Of a stretch of DNA of 64,000 bases, positions 52,791-63,624 are shown one piece after another; the stretch's first letter is position 1; each line of letters starts with the position of its first letter. The notes under the pieces were generated by a model. It was not told the DNA's origin, did not search any database, and saw only the letters and a list, made by a program, of their open reading frames with translations. Origin of the DNA: Paguma larvata. Taxonomy: Eukaryota > Chordata > Mammalia > Carnivora > Viverridae. The stretch is taken from assembly GCA_030068075.1 (NCBI GenBank), contig CM057826.1:99437804-99501803 (forward strand). Reading direction: 5' to 3'. The position numbers were made by a program, and so were the translations under genes.

Positions 52791-54031
52791 CCTCACCAAA
52801 GTTACTCTTGAGATAATTAATCCAAAATCACGGTTACCACAGAAACACTTAGATTACAATAAACTTTTCCAGTGGATATACAGTACATGCTTAAGGAGAG
52901 AAAGAAAATGGTACATGCAACCTAAAACCTTCATGGATGGAGTCATGCAATGCTCTAAAATATCTTTTCTTTTTTTTCTATAGCCTTGAAAAGTAGCTTG
53001 TTTGCTCAAACTAGAAATGTATGCACAGAACATTACATTTAAAAAAAACACAAAAATTTAAGAAAATTGAAACCAAGACGACCTTTTATTTTTTTCTAAA
53101 ACCGAGATGACCCTTTAAGTAACGACTACAGTTGTACCATTTCACATTATCAGTGCTCCTCAGGACAACTGAATTTTTTGTTTTTGTTTGGAAAAAAAAA
53201 GTCATTCTGAGACTTTATTTACTCTAACCGCAGTGAAACACATTCTGGCCTGGTGATGAGAGGAAAAATACAGCAAGATAAGAATAGACTCCCTGCCTCC
53301 CACCCGTTCAGCTATATTTTATGGCACACAATCCTCTGATCATGAATTTGCAGGCATTTTGAACACCATCAAGATTCAAGTACTCTAACTTAAGGGGGGA
53401 GTGAAGCATGAGGTATCTCCTAAAAATGACAGCTTCATGACTCAACAGAGTTAAAGCTTGTCTGAGGATGTAGCTTTCAGTCGCTGCAGAAAATAGCTCC
53501 ATTTCAACAGGTGACAATTTGAGGGCCCACCAAGTGAAGCAGCTAGCGACTGACCTTACCTCTTAATTTTGGTTTCTCTATTTGCAAAGTTGTAATTATA
53601 GTCCTGACCCACCTTAACAGAGACTATGTCTGTTGGGGGAAGCTGCAAACAGGTCAAAAAAAAATTCTGATAATTAAAAACACTAAATCAGCTTTGCAAA
53701 TATAATCATTTTGAAAATAAACTATTTTTTCACCTTGGCCATGTTCGCCTGTGTCACTGTCTGCCTTTTGTCACCTGAATTTTAATATATTCACTATAAA
53801 GGTACAATAAGTACATGTGTGTGGACAGGGAGAGGTGTCAGCAAATAAACATAAAACTGGAAGGTCTTTTGTGTTTGGAACCAATGAATAGAACAAGTGG
53901 AGAGACATCTATTTTCATGGTTGCACTCACCACAGGTGATATGTAAAGTCCCATATGAAAAAAATACCAACAACAACCCAGAAAATAAGGGGTCATCTAG
54001 ATAAACAGAATCACAGTAAGGCTCCCCTTTA

Positions 54032-54269
54032 TTTTATTTAGTTAGGTAGCTAATTAGTTATTTAAAAAAATTTTTAATGTGTATTTTTGAGACAGTGAGA
54101 CAGAGCACAAGCAGGGGAGGGGCAGACAGAGAGGGAGACACAGAATGTGAAGCAGGCTCCAGGCTCTGAGCTGTGAGCACAGAGCCCGACATGGGGCTCG
54201 AACCCACAAAAGGGGAGATCATGACCTGAGCCGAAGCCAGATGCTTAACCGACTGAACCCAGGAGCCCC
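54032..54269 (-). mobile_element. Feline-type SINE (reverse)
   Basis: T-rich left end, GCAGGGGAGGGGCAGACAGA, CAGGCTCTGAGCTGTGAGC, and a head ending in GGAGCCCC. Flanks are AGTAAGGCTCCCCTTTA at 54015-54031 and AGTAAGGTTCTCCTTTA at 54270-54286 (two mismatches). Confidence 0.93.
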
Positions 54270-54372
54270 AGTAAGGTTCTCCTTTAAACAGGCTATTCTT
54301 TTATTTGTTTGAAATATACCTAAAATATCAAAGTTGGTCCAGTGAAAGCCTTTTCAGGAGCATTTCCTTTAC

Positions 54373-54373
<1 letters not shown>

Positions 54374-54407
<34 letters not shown>
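54374..54407 (+). repeat. A34 homopolymer
   Basis: Thirty-four uninterrupted A, not attached to a recognisable SINE or L1 end; the nearest SINE has its A/T end about 340 bp away on the other side. Confidence 0.95.
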
Positions 54408-54409
<2 letters not shown>

Positions 54410-54974
54410 ACAAGTCTGTGTCAAATAACTTTGGGTCCTAAGCCCATGAGGAAAAAAAATTTTAAATATACTTGCATTTCTTTGCTAACCCAATTGTGCA
54501 AAGTTCCTCAATTGTTTCTCCTTTTCTCCTATGTGTGTGAGGTTTCACTTTCCTTCACTTGCCTCCACTGTTGCTTCCTCTCTGTGATCTTCTGATCTGC
54601 GAATCCTCTTCTCTCTTCTGTTGGGCTCCCGTTGCACTTCATTCATTTCTCTCTCTGCAATCCTAGCGCTGAGTTAAAATGGCTTGCTTTTACCCTGTGT
54701 CCTCCAGCAGACGGAGAGCTGACTCACCTGTCTTCATACCCAGTGGCTGGCTCTCTGCGGGGCAGGGGCTCAGCCCACGCTTAAGGACCCATCCTTGGAT
54801 CTGTCTGTCACTACTTTGTTACTCCTGAATTTCTGGTAGGTCACACATCTGTTCGTCTTAATATTTGTGATTTTCCCTGAATCCTTTTGAGTTCTGATTC
54901 CATGGTTCTTAGTTAAAAGACGAGATCACATCATCACATCAGTTGGTGCAAGGGAATTTGGGGGTATGTGGGGG

Positions 54975-55000
54975 GTGTGTGTGTGCGCGTGTGCGCGCAC
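54975..55000 (+). repeat. Perfect alternating purine-pyrimidine tract
   Basis: Twenty-six bases of strict R-Y alternation made of GT and GC steps, ending GTGCGCGCAC. Such tracts favour Z-DNA. Confidence 0.95.
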
Positions 55001-55338
55001 CAGTCACTACCTCCCATTTTGGCTTTGCTCTTCTCATCCATACCCCGCCCTTGTGCTCTATTTTCATGCCTTCTTTTCATTTTCCTTGCAGAGCACATCT
55101 GAAGGTGAGAAAACTTCTTACTATTATATTTGTACTTGCTGAATACACTGTGGAATCCAGCTGCAGTTCTTTGCTTCTTCTTCTGAAGAGGGTTATTTAG
55201 TGCAAAATAAATTTTCTTGTAACCTCTAGTTATAAAAATCCTGTTCTATTTTGTTTCTAAAACTTTTTTTGGCATCAAGATACATAGGGTAAAAATATTC
55301 CAAAGTCATTACAAGTCATTCTTTTTATGTATTAAACA

Positions 55339-55545
55339 ATTTTTTTTAACGTTTATTTATTTTTGAAAGAGAGAGAGAGAGTAATTAGGGGAGGGGCAGA
55401 GAGAGAGGGAGACACAGAATTGGAAGCAGGCTCCAGGTTCTGAGGTGTCAGCACAGAATCTGACATGGGGCTCTAACTCACAAACCCTGAGATCACGACC
55501 CGAGCCAATGTCTGGTGCTCAACGGACTGAGCCACCCAGGCACCC
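55339..55545 (-). mobile_element. Feline-type SINE (reverse)
   Basis: Left end TTTTTTTAACGTTTATTTATT, (GA)n, GCAGGCTCCAGGTTCTGAGG, then GGACTGAGCCACCCAGGCACCC. No obvious target duplication. Confidence 0.92.
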
Positions 55546-56189
55546 TCAATGCGTTCCATTTTTAAACTCTCCAGAGTAGAGAACAGCATAGGAAGGTCCT
55601 GAGTCCCCGTCTCTCACTCTGCTTCCCCCAGTAACCACAATGCCATCTTTCTTTCATCCACTTTCCCGTGCCTACTTTGTCTTCAGAGCAGTGTTTTAGG
55701 GATTCCAGTTAGCCTTTCATTTGGATATATTCGATTTTACATAGCTTGGGTTTTCTTTTGGGATGGCTTACAAGGCCAGAAAGCTTCTGAAGGCCCACTA
55801 ACGTGAGAGGGCATCCTGATTCTGCAAGTGTGTGCCCTTCAACCCCACCTGGAGACAATCCTACTGAAGTCCCAGTGAGCAAACATCTAGCAAAAGCAAA
55901 GGGATATGGTATTTACTCAACTTGACTCCTGTCCGGTGGGTCAGAGAACAGACTTCAGGGTCCAAGATAAAGCCGGGCCTTGCTGGGCCTTGGCAGCTCA
56001 AGCCGCTCCATTGTGATTCAAGATTCGGGGTGTAAACACATGCAGTGTTTAACCATCACCAGTTTGCTTTGAATGTTTGATAGCCGTGACTGAGGCTCAG
56101 GAAGAACACAGTAGTGACTTCTTCGCTGGGACTGAACTTGAGGCTTTATTTAGTATTTGGGCAAGCTGCACTGGCAGCTGCAAGCCCTC

Positions 56190-56345
56190 AATGGGCGCTT
56201 TCTAGTCGCAGGGCGGGCGGTGTTGCTGGGAGCTGAGGGTCCCGGAGCTGCCCGGGAGCTGGGTGGGAGGAGGAGGAAGCAGGACTGACTGCCCGGCCCG
56301 GGCCATCCCAGACTCAGCGACAGGTGCTGACGGACAAGGAGGAGG
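56190..56345. promoter_or_regulatory. Short GC- and CpG-rich patch upstream of PIK3R1
   Basis: About 10 CpG in some 155 bp (GGGCGGGCGG, CCCGGAGCTGCCCGGGAGC, GGCCCGGGCC), about 18.5 kb upstream of the CpG-island promoter. On the minus strand an AATAAA lies shortly after it (near 56140-56150). It could be a distal element, a small orphan CpG island, or the 3' end of a minus-strand transcript or retrocopy. I recognise no protein. Confidence 0.35.
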
Positions 56346-56679
56346 AGCCCCTCCCCACCGGCTCCCAAGCCCAGCCTTGGTGTCTGACACTAACTGCCGT
56401 TTTTATTGCGTTTTTGTTTCAGGAATACAGGACCTTGGCAGGCAGAGATGTACCCTGTGGCTTGGGCTTTCTCTGCGCAGCCAGTGGTGATGAAAACAAT
56501 AACAAAGACCCTGAGGTTGCTTAATGGCCAAGACTTGCTCATAACAAACGAGCAGTTACTGGCAGAGACCCTTGATTAGAGCGGGGAGGGGATGGGATGA
56601 AAGGAGCTCTAAGTTATGTTTCCCTGCAACCGAAAGAGATTACCTTCTCCTGATCTGGACGGATGGCCACATTTATTAG

Positions 56680-56920
56680 TAACTATCATTTCTTGACAAC
56701 TTTTATGTGCCAGGGACTGAATTAAGTACTTTATGTTCATTTTCTTGCTCACACAACCCTGCAAGGTTTTGGTGTTTTCTTTCTTTCTTTCTTTCTTTCT
56801 TTTTTTTTTTTTTTTAACAAAAGAGGACAGTGAGTATCAGAAAGGTTAAGTAATTTGTTCAATATTATTACACAGCTTATAAATGGTACAGCCAGAAATC
56901 CAATCTTGGTATGACTATAA
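56680..56920 (-). mobile_element. MIR relic split by a (CTTT)n/poly-T tract
   Basis: The left part reads TTTTATGTGCCAGGGACTGA and CTCACACAACCCTGCAAGG. After the CTTT/T tract (about 56775-56815) comes AGAGGACAGTGAGTATCAGA and TTACACAGCTTATAAATGG. The microsatellite replaces the MIR core. Confidence 0.6.
56775..56815 (+). repeat. (CTTT)n plus poly-T tract
   Basis: Pyrimidine tract inside a MIR relic, CTTT units then about 15 T. Confidence 0.93.
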
Positions 56921-57345
56921 AATAACTTTTATTCTTTCTTGGGGGAAACACCTAGCTTATGCCTTGTAAATTTTCAATTCAAAGTGTCAGGTGACTGGCC
57001 TGGAACTGGTAAGGTGGCTATGGGAGTATGCAGTAAAAGTAATTTATATACACAACAATATCTACTCTTCATTACAAAGAATTATAGAAAAATTCACATG
57101 AGGTAGAATCATTTCCCAAAACACCCCACAAAGGGCGAATGATTCTGTGATGATGATAAAGAGGACAAATATAATGAAGGAGGAAAGAAGTTTACAATAG
57201 AGTATCTTTTTTTCGGTGTTGTACACACATTTGTTGGGATGTCTACAGTATTTACAAAATAAAATTAAATAAAATAACTGCAGATATAAGGCACAGTTCT
57301 TATCTAAGAAGACACTTTAAATTTTAATCACCTCTGTCTCTGGAT

Positions 57346-57374
57346 TAATGAGGGTACTTAATGAGGGTACTTTT
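57346..57374 (+). repeat. Short tandem duplication of TAATGAGGGTACT
   Basis: Two adjacent copies of the 13- to 14-bp unit, just left of the 57398 SINE. Confidence 0.8.
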
Positions 57375-57397
57375 TCTTTGCTTACTTCTTTGTTTTT

Positions 57398-57607
57398 AAA
57401 TTTTTTTTAACACTTTAATTTTGCAAGACAGAGAGAAACAGAGCACGAGCAGGGGAGGGGCAAAGAGAGAGGGAGATAAAAAATTCAAAGCTGGCTCCAG
57501 GCTCTGAGCTGTCAGCACAGAGCCTGACAAGGGGCTCAAACTCACAACTGGGAGATCATGACCTGAGCCGAAGTCAGACACTTAACTGACTGAGTCCCCC
57601 AGGCGCC
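57398..57607 (-). mobile_element. Feline-type SINE (reverse)
   Basis: Left end TTTTTTTTAACACTTTAATT, GAGCAGGGGAGGGGCAAAGA, CTCTGAGCTGTCAGCACAG, then CTGACTGAGTCCCCCAGGCG. Possible imperfect flanking repeat of ACTTCTTTNTTG. Confidence 0.92.
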
Positions 57608-57877
57608 TCTGTTCACTTCTTTCTTGTTTAAATATTTTACACTATATTTTTGTAATTAAAAAAATTGACACTTTGTCACTATGTTAGAAGTGTCACTGAA
57701 AATTGTCTGATTCTGATAGCTTACTTTAGTGGTAAAAAAAAAAAGAAATGAACAAAGTCAGCAGTGTGCCTTTGACCTTGAACTGTTATTTAACTAGCAA
57801 TCCAAGTATCAAGCTTTTTAACATCTTATCAAGGTCCTATATTACTTAGGTATATGTTTCCTAGAGGTCACACATGC

Positions 57878-57896
57878 TTTTTTTTTTTTTTTTTTT
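57878..57896 (+). repeat. T19 homopolymer
   Basis: Nineteen T with no recognisable repeat attached. Confidence 0.93.
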
Positions 57897-59714
57897 GAGT
57901 GGGAAGATTCAGAAAGTGGACTTCAATTTTATCCACAAGACTCTGCCCCCAAATCTACATAAGGAACGAGATGGATAAGGAAAGACGGGTTAGGTGAATG
58001 CACCCAAGGGAAAAAGAGAAAGGATTTTCCTCAGTGGATATACAATGAGCGATACTTTAAAGGAAGTTTTTAAGAGACATATTTATTGGATCCAGTGTTC
58101 CAAACAGGACACCAAATAAGTATCCTCTGCTGGTAGGCGAAGAGATCATATTCATAAACCTATGACTGAAGCACATGGCAGTGATAATGAAAAGGCAATG
58201 ATGTAGCCCAATGTTTCCAATCTTTTCAAGAACATGAATCTCTTTGGCAAGTCAATAAAATTTCATGGGTCCACCTATGATAGTAGTTGTATAGACAAGA
58301 TAAAGAATTATAAATTAAGGATATTAATCACATAACCATACTACAGCTTCCATATACATCTAGAAAACCAGTAGCATCAATGTGTGAAAACATGTATCTA
58401 TTAAGTCTGTAGATAGTGTTTGCTGCATAAAGTCTTATAATAACCTCTGGGGTCCCTAACAGGAAGGCATGAGCGTCTTCTGCTCTCTCCCCCTCCCTCC
58501 TTCCCCACCTAAAGGTAGGTTCCTGGCCTAGGTCTTCTCTTCTAGCAGATGAGCTACCACACCTAGACTTCCAGTTTCTGTGGGTCCACTTCCTCCTCAT
58601 ATCTCCGGAGAACTCTGTGAGAAGGAGGCACAGAGGGAATTCTGTGTGGGCTGCTGGGTTGATCTAGCTGGAGTTGTGCTTTCTCTTTCAGAGCCCAGCC
58701 AACTCTTGGTCACACTGGCCAACACGTCGGTACCCCAACTCCCACTCCCAACTCTAAAAGTACCAAGAGTGTGGAGTAAGGAGTGTTCGTGTCTTGGTGC
58801 CTTGAATTTGTTTATGCCCCAGAGCACAGACCAAGCTGAAGTAAAGGTATGACCTCTGGGTTCGGACTCACTCCTAAGGCCACTCATGGATCCCTCTGTC
58901 CTACTCTGGCATCTTAGGTACAATGCATATGATTTTGTCCTCAGTGAAGACTTTGTTTCTAGGTAGATCTGCTTTCCACCTCAACCCCCTAGTTCCCCTG
59001 AAGCCAATTCTGATTTTTTATCCTAGCTTGGCTGCCTCAAGAAGTCCTGGGGGAAATCCACCCCTTCTTTCCTGTCTGCTCACGTAGTTAGCTCCCTCCC
59101 TGGCTGGAGTGTGGAACCTGGATTCATAGGAAAGACATGGGCTTCCTCCCTTTCCTTGCCCCTTATCTCGCACCAGCAAAACAAAACAAAAATGCAAACC
59201 TGCCCCACTCCTGACCATACTCAACCCATAACATTACAGATCCTTTGGTTTAGGCTTTAACTTTTGGTAAAAGTACAAAATGCACCTAAGGGCAGAGGTC
59301 ACTGTTAAGCCTTATCAGCAAGTTGCCACTGAATGAGCTTATCAGATCCTTTCCTGGTGGCAACTCTCAACAGTAAGTTGGTAGAAAGAGGAGAGAGCTG
59401 AACATTGAACCTTGCTCCTTCAATACTGACCAAGAGTCAGGAAAAGCAGAAAGGGAAAACCAAAGCTTAGATTGATTAAGAGTAAAATTACGGTCCCTCT
59501 TGTCTAATAACACAGTCAGCAGAAGTTCTTTTCTAAAGCAGATAGAAAGATAGAGAGTAGATGGTGGACTGACTGTAATTAATTCACACTGGATATAAAG
59601 AGAGTACAACACTCTCTTCTGCGAGTGCTCAAGATTGGGCCAGGATGTCAATGCCACTGATGTAGCAAATTGTGAGCTGGTCAGTGGTAGGAAGGACCTA
59701 GCACTCACCACACT

Positions 59715-59845
59715 ACTGATGCTGGTTTATGCAACTTACATTCGAGAGATGGGTGCTATTATTATGCCCCATTTACCAGATGAGAAAAATCAAGGTCCAG
59801 AAAGATTGCTCAATTTGGCCTGTCCTGGGCCAGGCCAACCACTGA
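59715..59845 (-). mobile_element. MIR relic
   Basis: TATTATTATGCCCCATTTAC and CAGATGAGAAAAATCAAGG form a reverse MIR core. Confidence 0.5.
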
Positions 59846-60324
59846 ACTCTGGCAGTGTCGTTCCAAAATCAGAACTCTCAAAAAAACACTATGCTATTGA
59901 TGAGAGAAGTGGAGCCCAAAGCATACTCTGGTTCTAGTTTAAGCACTGCTTCTAGCTACACAACTTTAGGGAAGATCATTTCAGCTCTCTGGCCTCAGTT
60001 CCATCAACTACAAAAATGTCTATCAGAGTATATGACATAAGGTTCTCCCACTGCTCCAACATTCAGGAATTCTACACGGAATACAGACAGCCATTAGATG
60101 TGATAGCCTGTGCAACTACTACAGTAGGCTGAGGGTTCATCGTGCCCCCCAACTCCTGCTCCCAAAGATTTATGTGCCCTGAGGGGCTCTGCTGCCTTCC
60201 TTTCCTTATCCTCACTGATAATGGTGGCTGATGCTGATGATAACAGAACTGATAGGAGAAGTGCTTCTAGGATCCGTCAAAGAAGAGGAGGGAGAAGCAC
60301 TGGAGGCAGATGAAAATCTGCTTG

Positions 60325-60505
60325 GTACTTTGTAACATGATTTTGCCCAAATTAGTTAACTTCCTTGAGAACTCAGCTTCTCCCTCTGCTGTAGTCAAAG
60401 TAGCTACACAAAAGGTTTTCATGGGGATTCAGGAAAATATATAAAGAACCAAGGCCAGCACCGAGCACATAGCAGGCACTCAGTAAGTTTTAGTTCCAGG
60501 TACTT
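60325..60505 (+). mobile_element. MIR relic
   Basis: TTTGCCCAAATTAGTTAACT, TCCTTGAGAACTCAGCTTCT and GCACATAGCAGGCACTCAGT are in sense MIR order. Confidence 0.6.
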
Positions 60506-60620
60506 TTTCTATCATTCTCCCTTCTGGACAAGAATTCCGTGTTGTAATGCCAACAAGGATGCCATGTGACCTCATGTCCCCTTCTGTTATACCAAACTTT
60601 TGTGTTCTAAGACAGCTCTT

Positions 60621-60839
60621 TGTTTTTCAATTTTTTTTAAATGATTATTTATTTTTGAGAGAGAAGGAGACAGAGCGTGAGCAGGGCAGAGGCAGAGAGA
60701 GGGAGACACAGAATCTGAAGCAGGCTCTAGGCACTGAGCTGTCAGCACAGAGCCCAATGCGGAGCTCGAACCTATGAACTGTGAGATCACAACCTGAGCC
60801 AAACTTCAACACTTAACGTACTGAACCACTCAGTCGCCC
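60621..60839 (-). mobile_element. Feline-type SINE (reverse) with 14-bp target duplication
   Basis: Left end TTTTTTTTAAATGATTATTT, body CTGAGCTGTCAGCACAGAGC, right end CACTCAGTCGCCC. Flanked by CTAAGACAGCTCTT (60607-60620) and CTAAGACAGATCTT (60840-60853). Confidence 0.93.
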
Positions 60840-61304
60840 CTAAGACAGATCTTGATCTAGGTGAAAAGGAGTTACATTCCTCTGTGTAGGTACTTGCCTA
60901 GCTCAAAACAGTTCTGTCTTCTTGAGGAATGGACTTGATACACAAATTATTTCAGATATAACTAACAGAAAACACAACTTACAAAGATTTAATTAACAAA
61001 GGAAAATACCGACTGTATATGTCTGTAAAGTCCATCTGGTCTAATGGAATATAACCTTTAGGGAAGGCTTACTCAGGCAGCAGATAGTACTGAGGACATA
61101 GTGTAAAGAAAAATAAATAATAAAGAGAAAAAAAAGAGTTTAGAATGATAAACACCTGCATTAAGAAACAAGAAAAATCTCAAACAACCTAACTTTACAC
61201 CTTAAGGAACTAGGAAAAGAAGCATAAACTAACCTCAAAGTTAGTAAAAGAACAGTAATTAGAAATATCAGACAAATGTCAGACACAGAAACACAAATAC
61301 TATA

Positions 61305-61735
61305 TTGGTCTCATTTCTACATGGAATCTAAATAAAAATGAAAGCAGAGAAACAGAACACATTGCTGCTGTCAGAGGCAGGGTTGAAGGTTTTGGGGGGA
61401 TTAGGTGAAGGTGCTCAAAAGGTACAGACTTCCAGTTATAGGAAAAATAAATTTTAGGAGTATAATGTATAGTGTGGTGAATATATTATCAATACTGTAG
61501 TGTAGTTGCCAAGACTATAGAGCTTAAAAGTTATAGCAAGGAAAAATAAATGTTAAAAAAAAGTTATAGCAAGGAAAAAAATTCCAACTACGTGAGATGA
61601 TGGACTTTAAACTTATTGTGATAATCATTTTGCAATACATACATAATCATATTAGTATTTTTGTAAGCCTTAAACTTATACAATGTTATAAGTCAACTAT
61701 ATCTTGACAACTGGTAAAATAAATAACAACAAAAA
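61305..61735 (+). mobile_element. LINE-1 3' untranslated end
   Basis: Carries the conserved carnivore L1 3' words AAAAGGTACAGACTTCCAG, TTATTGTGATAATCATTTTGC and TTATACAATGTTATAAGTC, followed by an A-rich end. It contains a local duplication of AGTTATAGCAAGGAAAAA near 61530-61580. It is 5' truncated with no ORF. Confidence 0.8.
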
Positions 61736-62475
61736 GAGTCATAGGGCCAGTCCATATTCAACGTGGACCTACATCAGGTCATGAATACTAGGAGGCATGA
61801 CACATTGTGGGCCATTTGGAGACTAGACACTGCAACTGGACACTGAGTATTTTTCTAGTAATTTCCATTTGTATTTCTTTGAATAAAACAAAGTCAGATT
61901 CTGCTGCTTAAAACAAAAATCTCATTAATTAATATACCCCTAATCAACCCTAATATAAAAAGGTGGAATACGCAAAAGAGGAAAATATGAGAGAAGTTAA
62001 CAGAAGTCAGTTATAAAAAATCAATTGCCTATGTGTGTGTGTGCATCCACACATGTGCACATGCTTATCTTAAAAGACCTCAAAATTTTTTACAAAATCA
62101 AATTTTATTATTTTACTTTTTTCAAAACGTATCATTCCATTTACCAACATATCTACTATGTATTTGTACATATATTCTTTTTAAGAATCCATGACACCAT
62201 TATCACACCTAAACATGAATGGTTCCTTATTAGAAGATCAACATTCGAGTTTCCCTAATCGTCTAATAAATCACTTTATATTTTTAAAACCTCTAATAGC
62301 TAAGAATAAGGTGGGTGAGAGGTTCCAGATTATATAATATGCTCACAAATTAGCTACTGAATCAAAATATTTCTCAGAGGAGTGGGTCCCCAAAAGGGGC
62401 ATATTCCATGAACACAAGGAAGAAATAAAATAGATACTTGTGAGAGTCTGGCCTTTCTCTACCTGTTGCACTCTT

Positions 62476-62692
62476 TTATTTTTATTTTTTTAATGTTTAT
62501 TTATTTTGGGGAGAGAGAGGGTGGAGGGTGGGGGAGGTAGGAGCAGAGAGAGAGGGAGAGACAAAATCCAAAGCAGACTCCAGACTCTGAGCTGTCAGCA
62601 CAGACCCCTATGCAGGGCTCGAACTCACAAACCAGGAGATCACGACCTGAGCTAAAGTTGGACACTTAACTGACTGAGCCACCCAGGCGCTC
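62476..62692 (-). mobile_element. Feline-type SINE (reverse) with perfect 17-bp target duplication
   Basis: Left end TTTTTTTAATGTTTATTTATT, GA/GGT-rich stretch, CTCTGAGCTGTCAGCACAG, right end CTGAGCCACCCAGGCGCTC. Identical CTACCTGTTGCACTCTT at 62459-62475 and 62693-62709 marks a recent insertion. Confidence 0.95.
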
Positions 62693-62869
62693 CTACCTGT
62701 TGCACTCTTATTCATTTCTTCATGAACAGCTCAAACTTTACCTCTTCTCTTATCCTACTCTATTCATTCCACTAGGCAGAGTTACCTGTGTTTTCTGGTT
62801 TCCCATATATCACTGTAGCTATCTTCAATATATAATTTACTCTGGCAGATAGTAACTTTTTGTTACATA

Positions 62870-63428
62870 GGGTAGACAGAATTCTAAGATGACTACCAAG
62901 AAGCCTCTTGTATGATTCCCTCCCATTCTGTGTAAGGACCTGTGAATGTGAGTAGGTGTTACTCCTTGATTATGTAACACTGTATGACAGAAGGAATTTT
63001 ACAGATGTCCAAATCGGTTCTTAAAACAATAATATTACCCTTTGACTGGACTGACATATCTGATCAGGTTAGCTATGAAAAGAGACAAAGTGTGAGAGGG
63101 ACCTGATGCAAGGGAGAATGCCAGCCTGGAGATGGAGGGGGCCATGTGGTAAGGAATGCCAGCAGCCTTTAGGATTGGGGACAAGCCCCTGGCTGACAAC
63201 CTGTAAGGAACTTGAGTCTTATAACCATAAGGGAAAGAATTCTGTCACAAGCACATGAGCTTGGCTTAAGATGCCAGCTCTAGACGAGAATGCAGCCCAC
63301 CCGAAACCATGATTTAGTCCAGGGAACCCACCTGTGCTGTACCCAGACTTCTGCCTGCAGAACTGTGAGCTAACAAAAGTGTACTGCTAAATTTATGCTT
63401 TGTTATACAGCGATACAAACTGATACAT
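62870..63428 (+). mobile_element. MaLR-type LTR relic
   Basis: Begins GGTAGACAGAATTCTAAGAT and contains GACCTGTGAATGTGAGTAGG, GGAATTTTACAGATGTCC and GGCCATGTGGTAAGGAATGC. It ends CTTCTGCCTGCAGAACTGTG followed by TTATACAGCGATACAAACTGA. The order matches a full-length old MaLR-like LTR. The young SINE at 62476 lies just to its left. Confidence 0.65.
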
Positions 63429-63431
63429 TAT

Positions 63432-63575
63432 GAATCTGTATTTCCCTGTGAACTGTGATCTCTTGGAAGACAAGGACCACTTCTTAATTATCGATATAGG
63501 CCCCACTGAGCAAAGTACCTGACTTGGAGCAGTGGTCTAATAAGTGCTTATTAAACAAAAATTATAAATTAATCT
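63432..63575 (+). mobile_element. LINE2 3' tail
   Basis: TGTGATCTCTTGGAAGACAA and AAGTACCTGACTTGGAGC, then AATAAGTGCTTATTAAAC match the L2 tail. It sits between the LTR and the right-edge L1. Confidence 0.5.
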
Positions 63576-63624
63576 TAAGCACTGCAGTTTGCAGCACCAT
63601 ACATAGAATTACAAAAAAGGGTTC

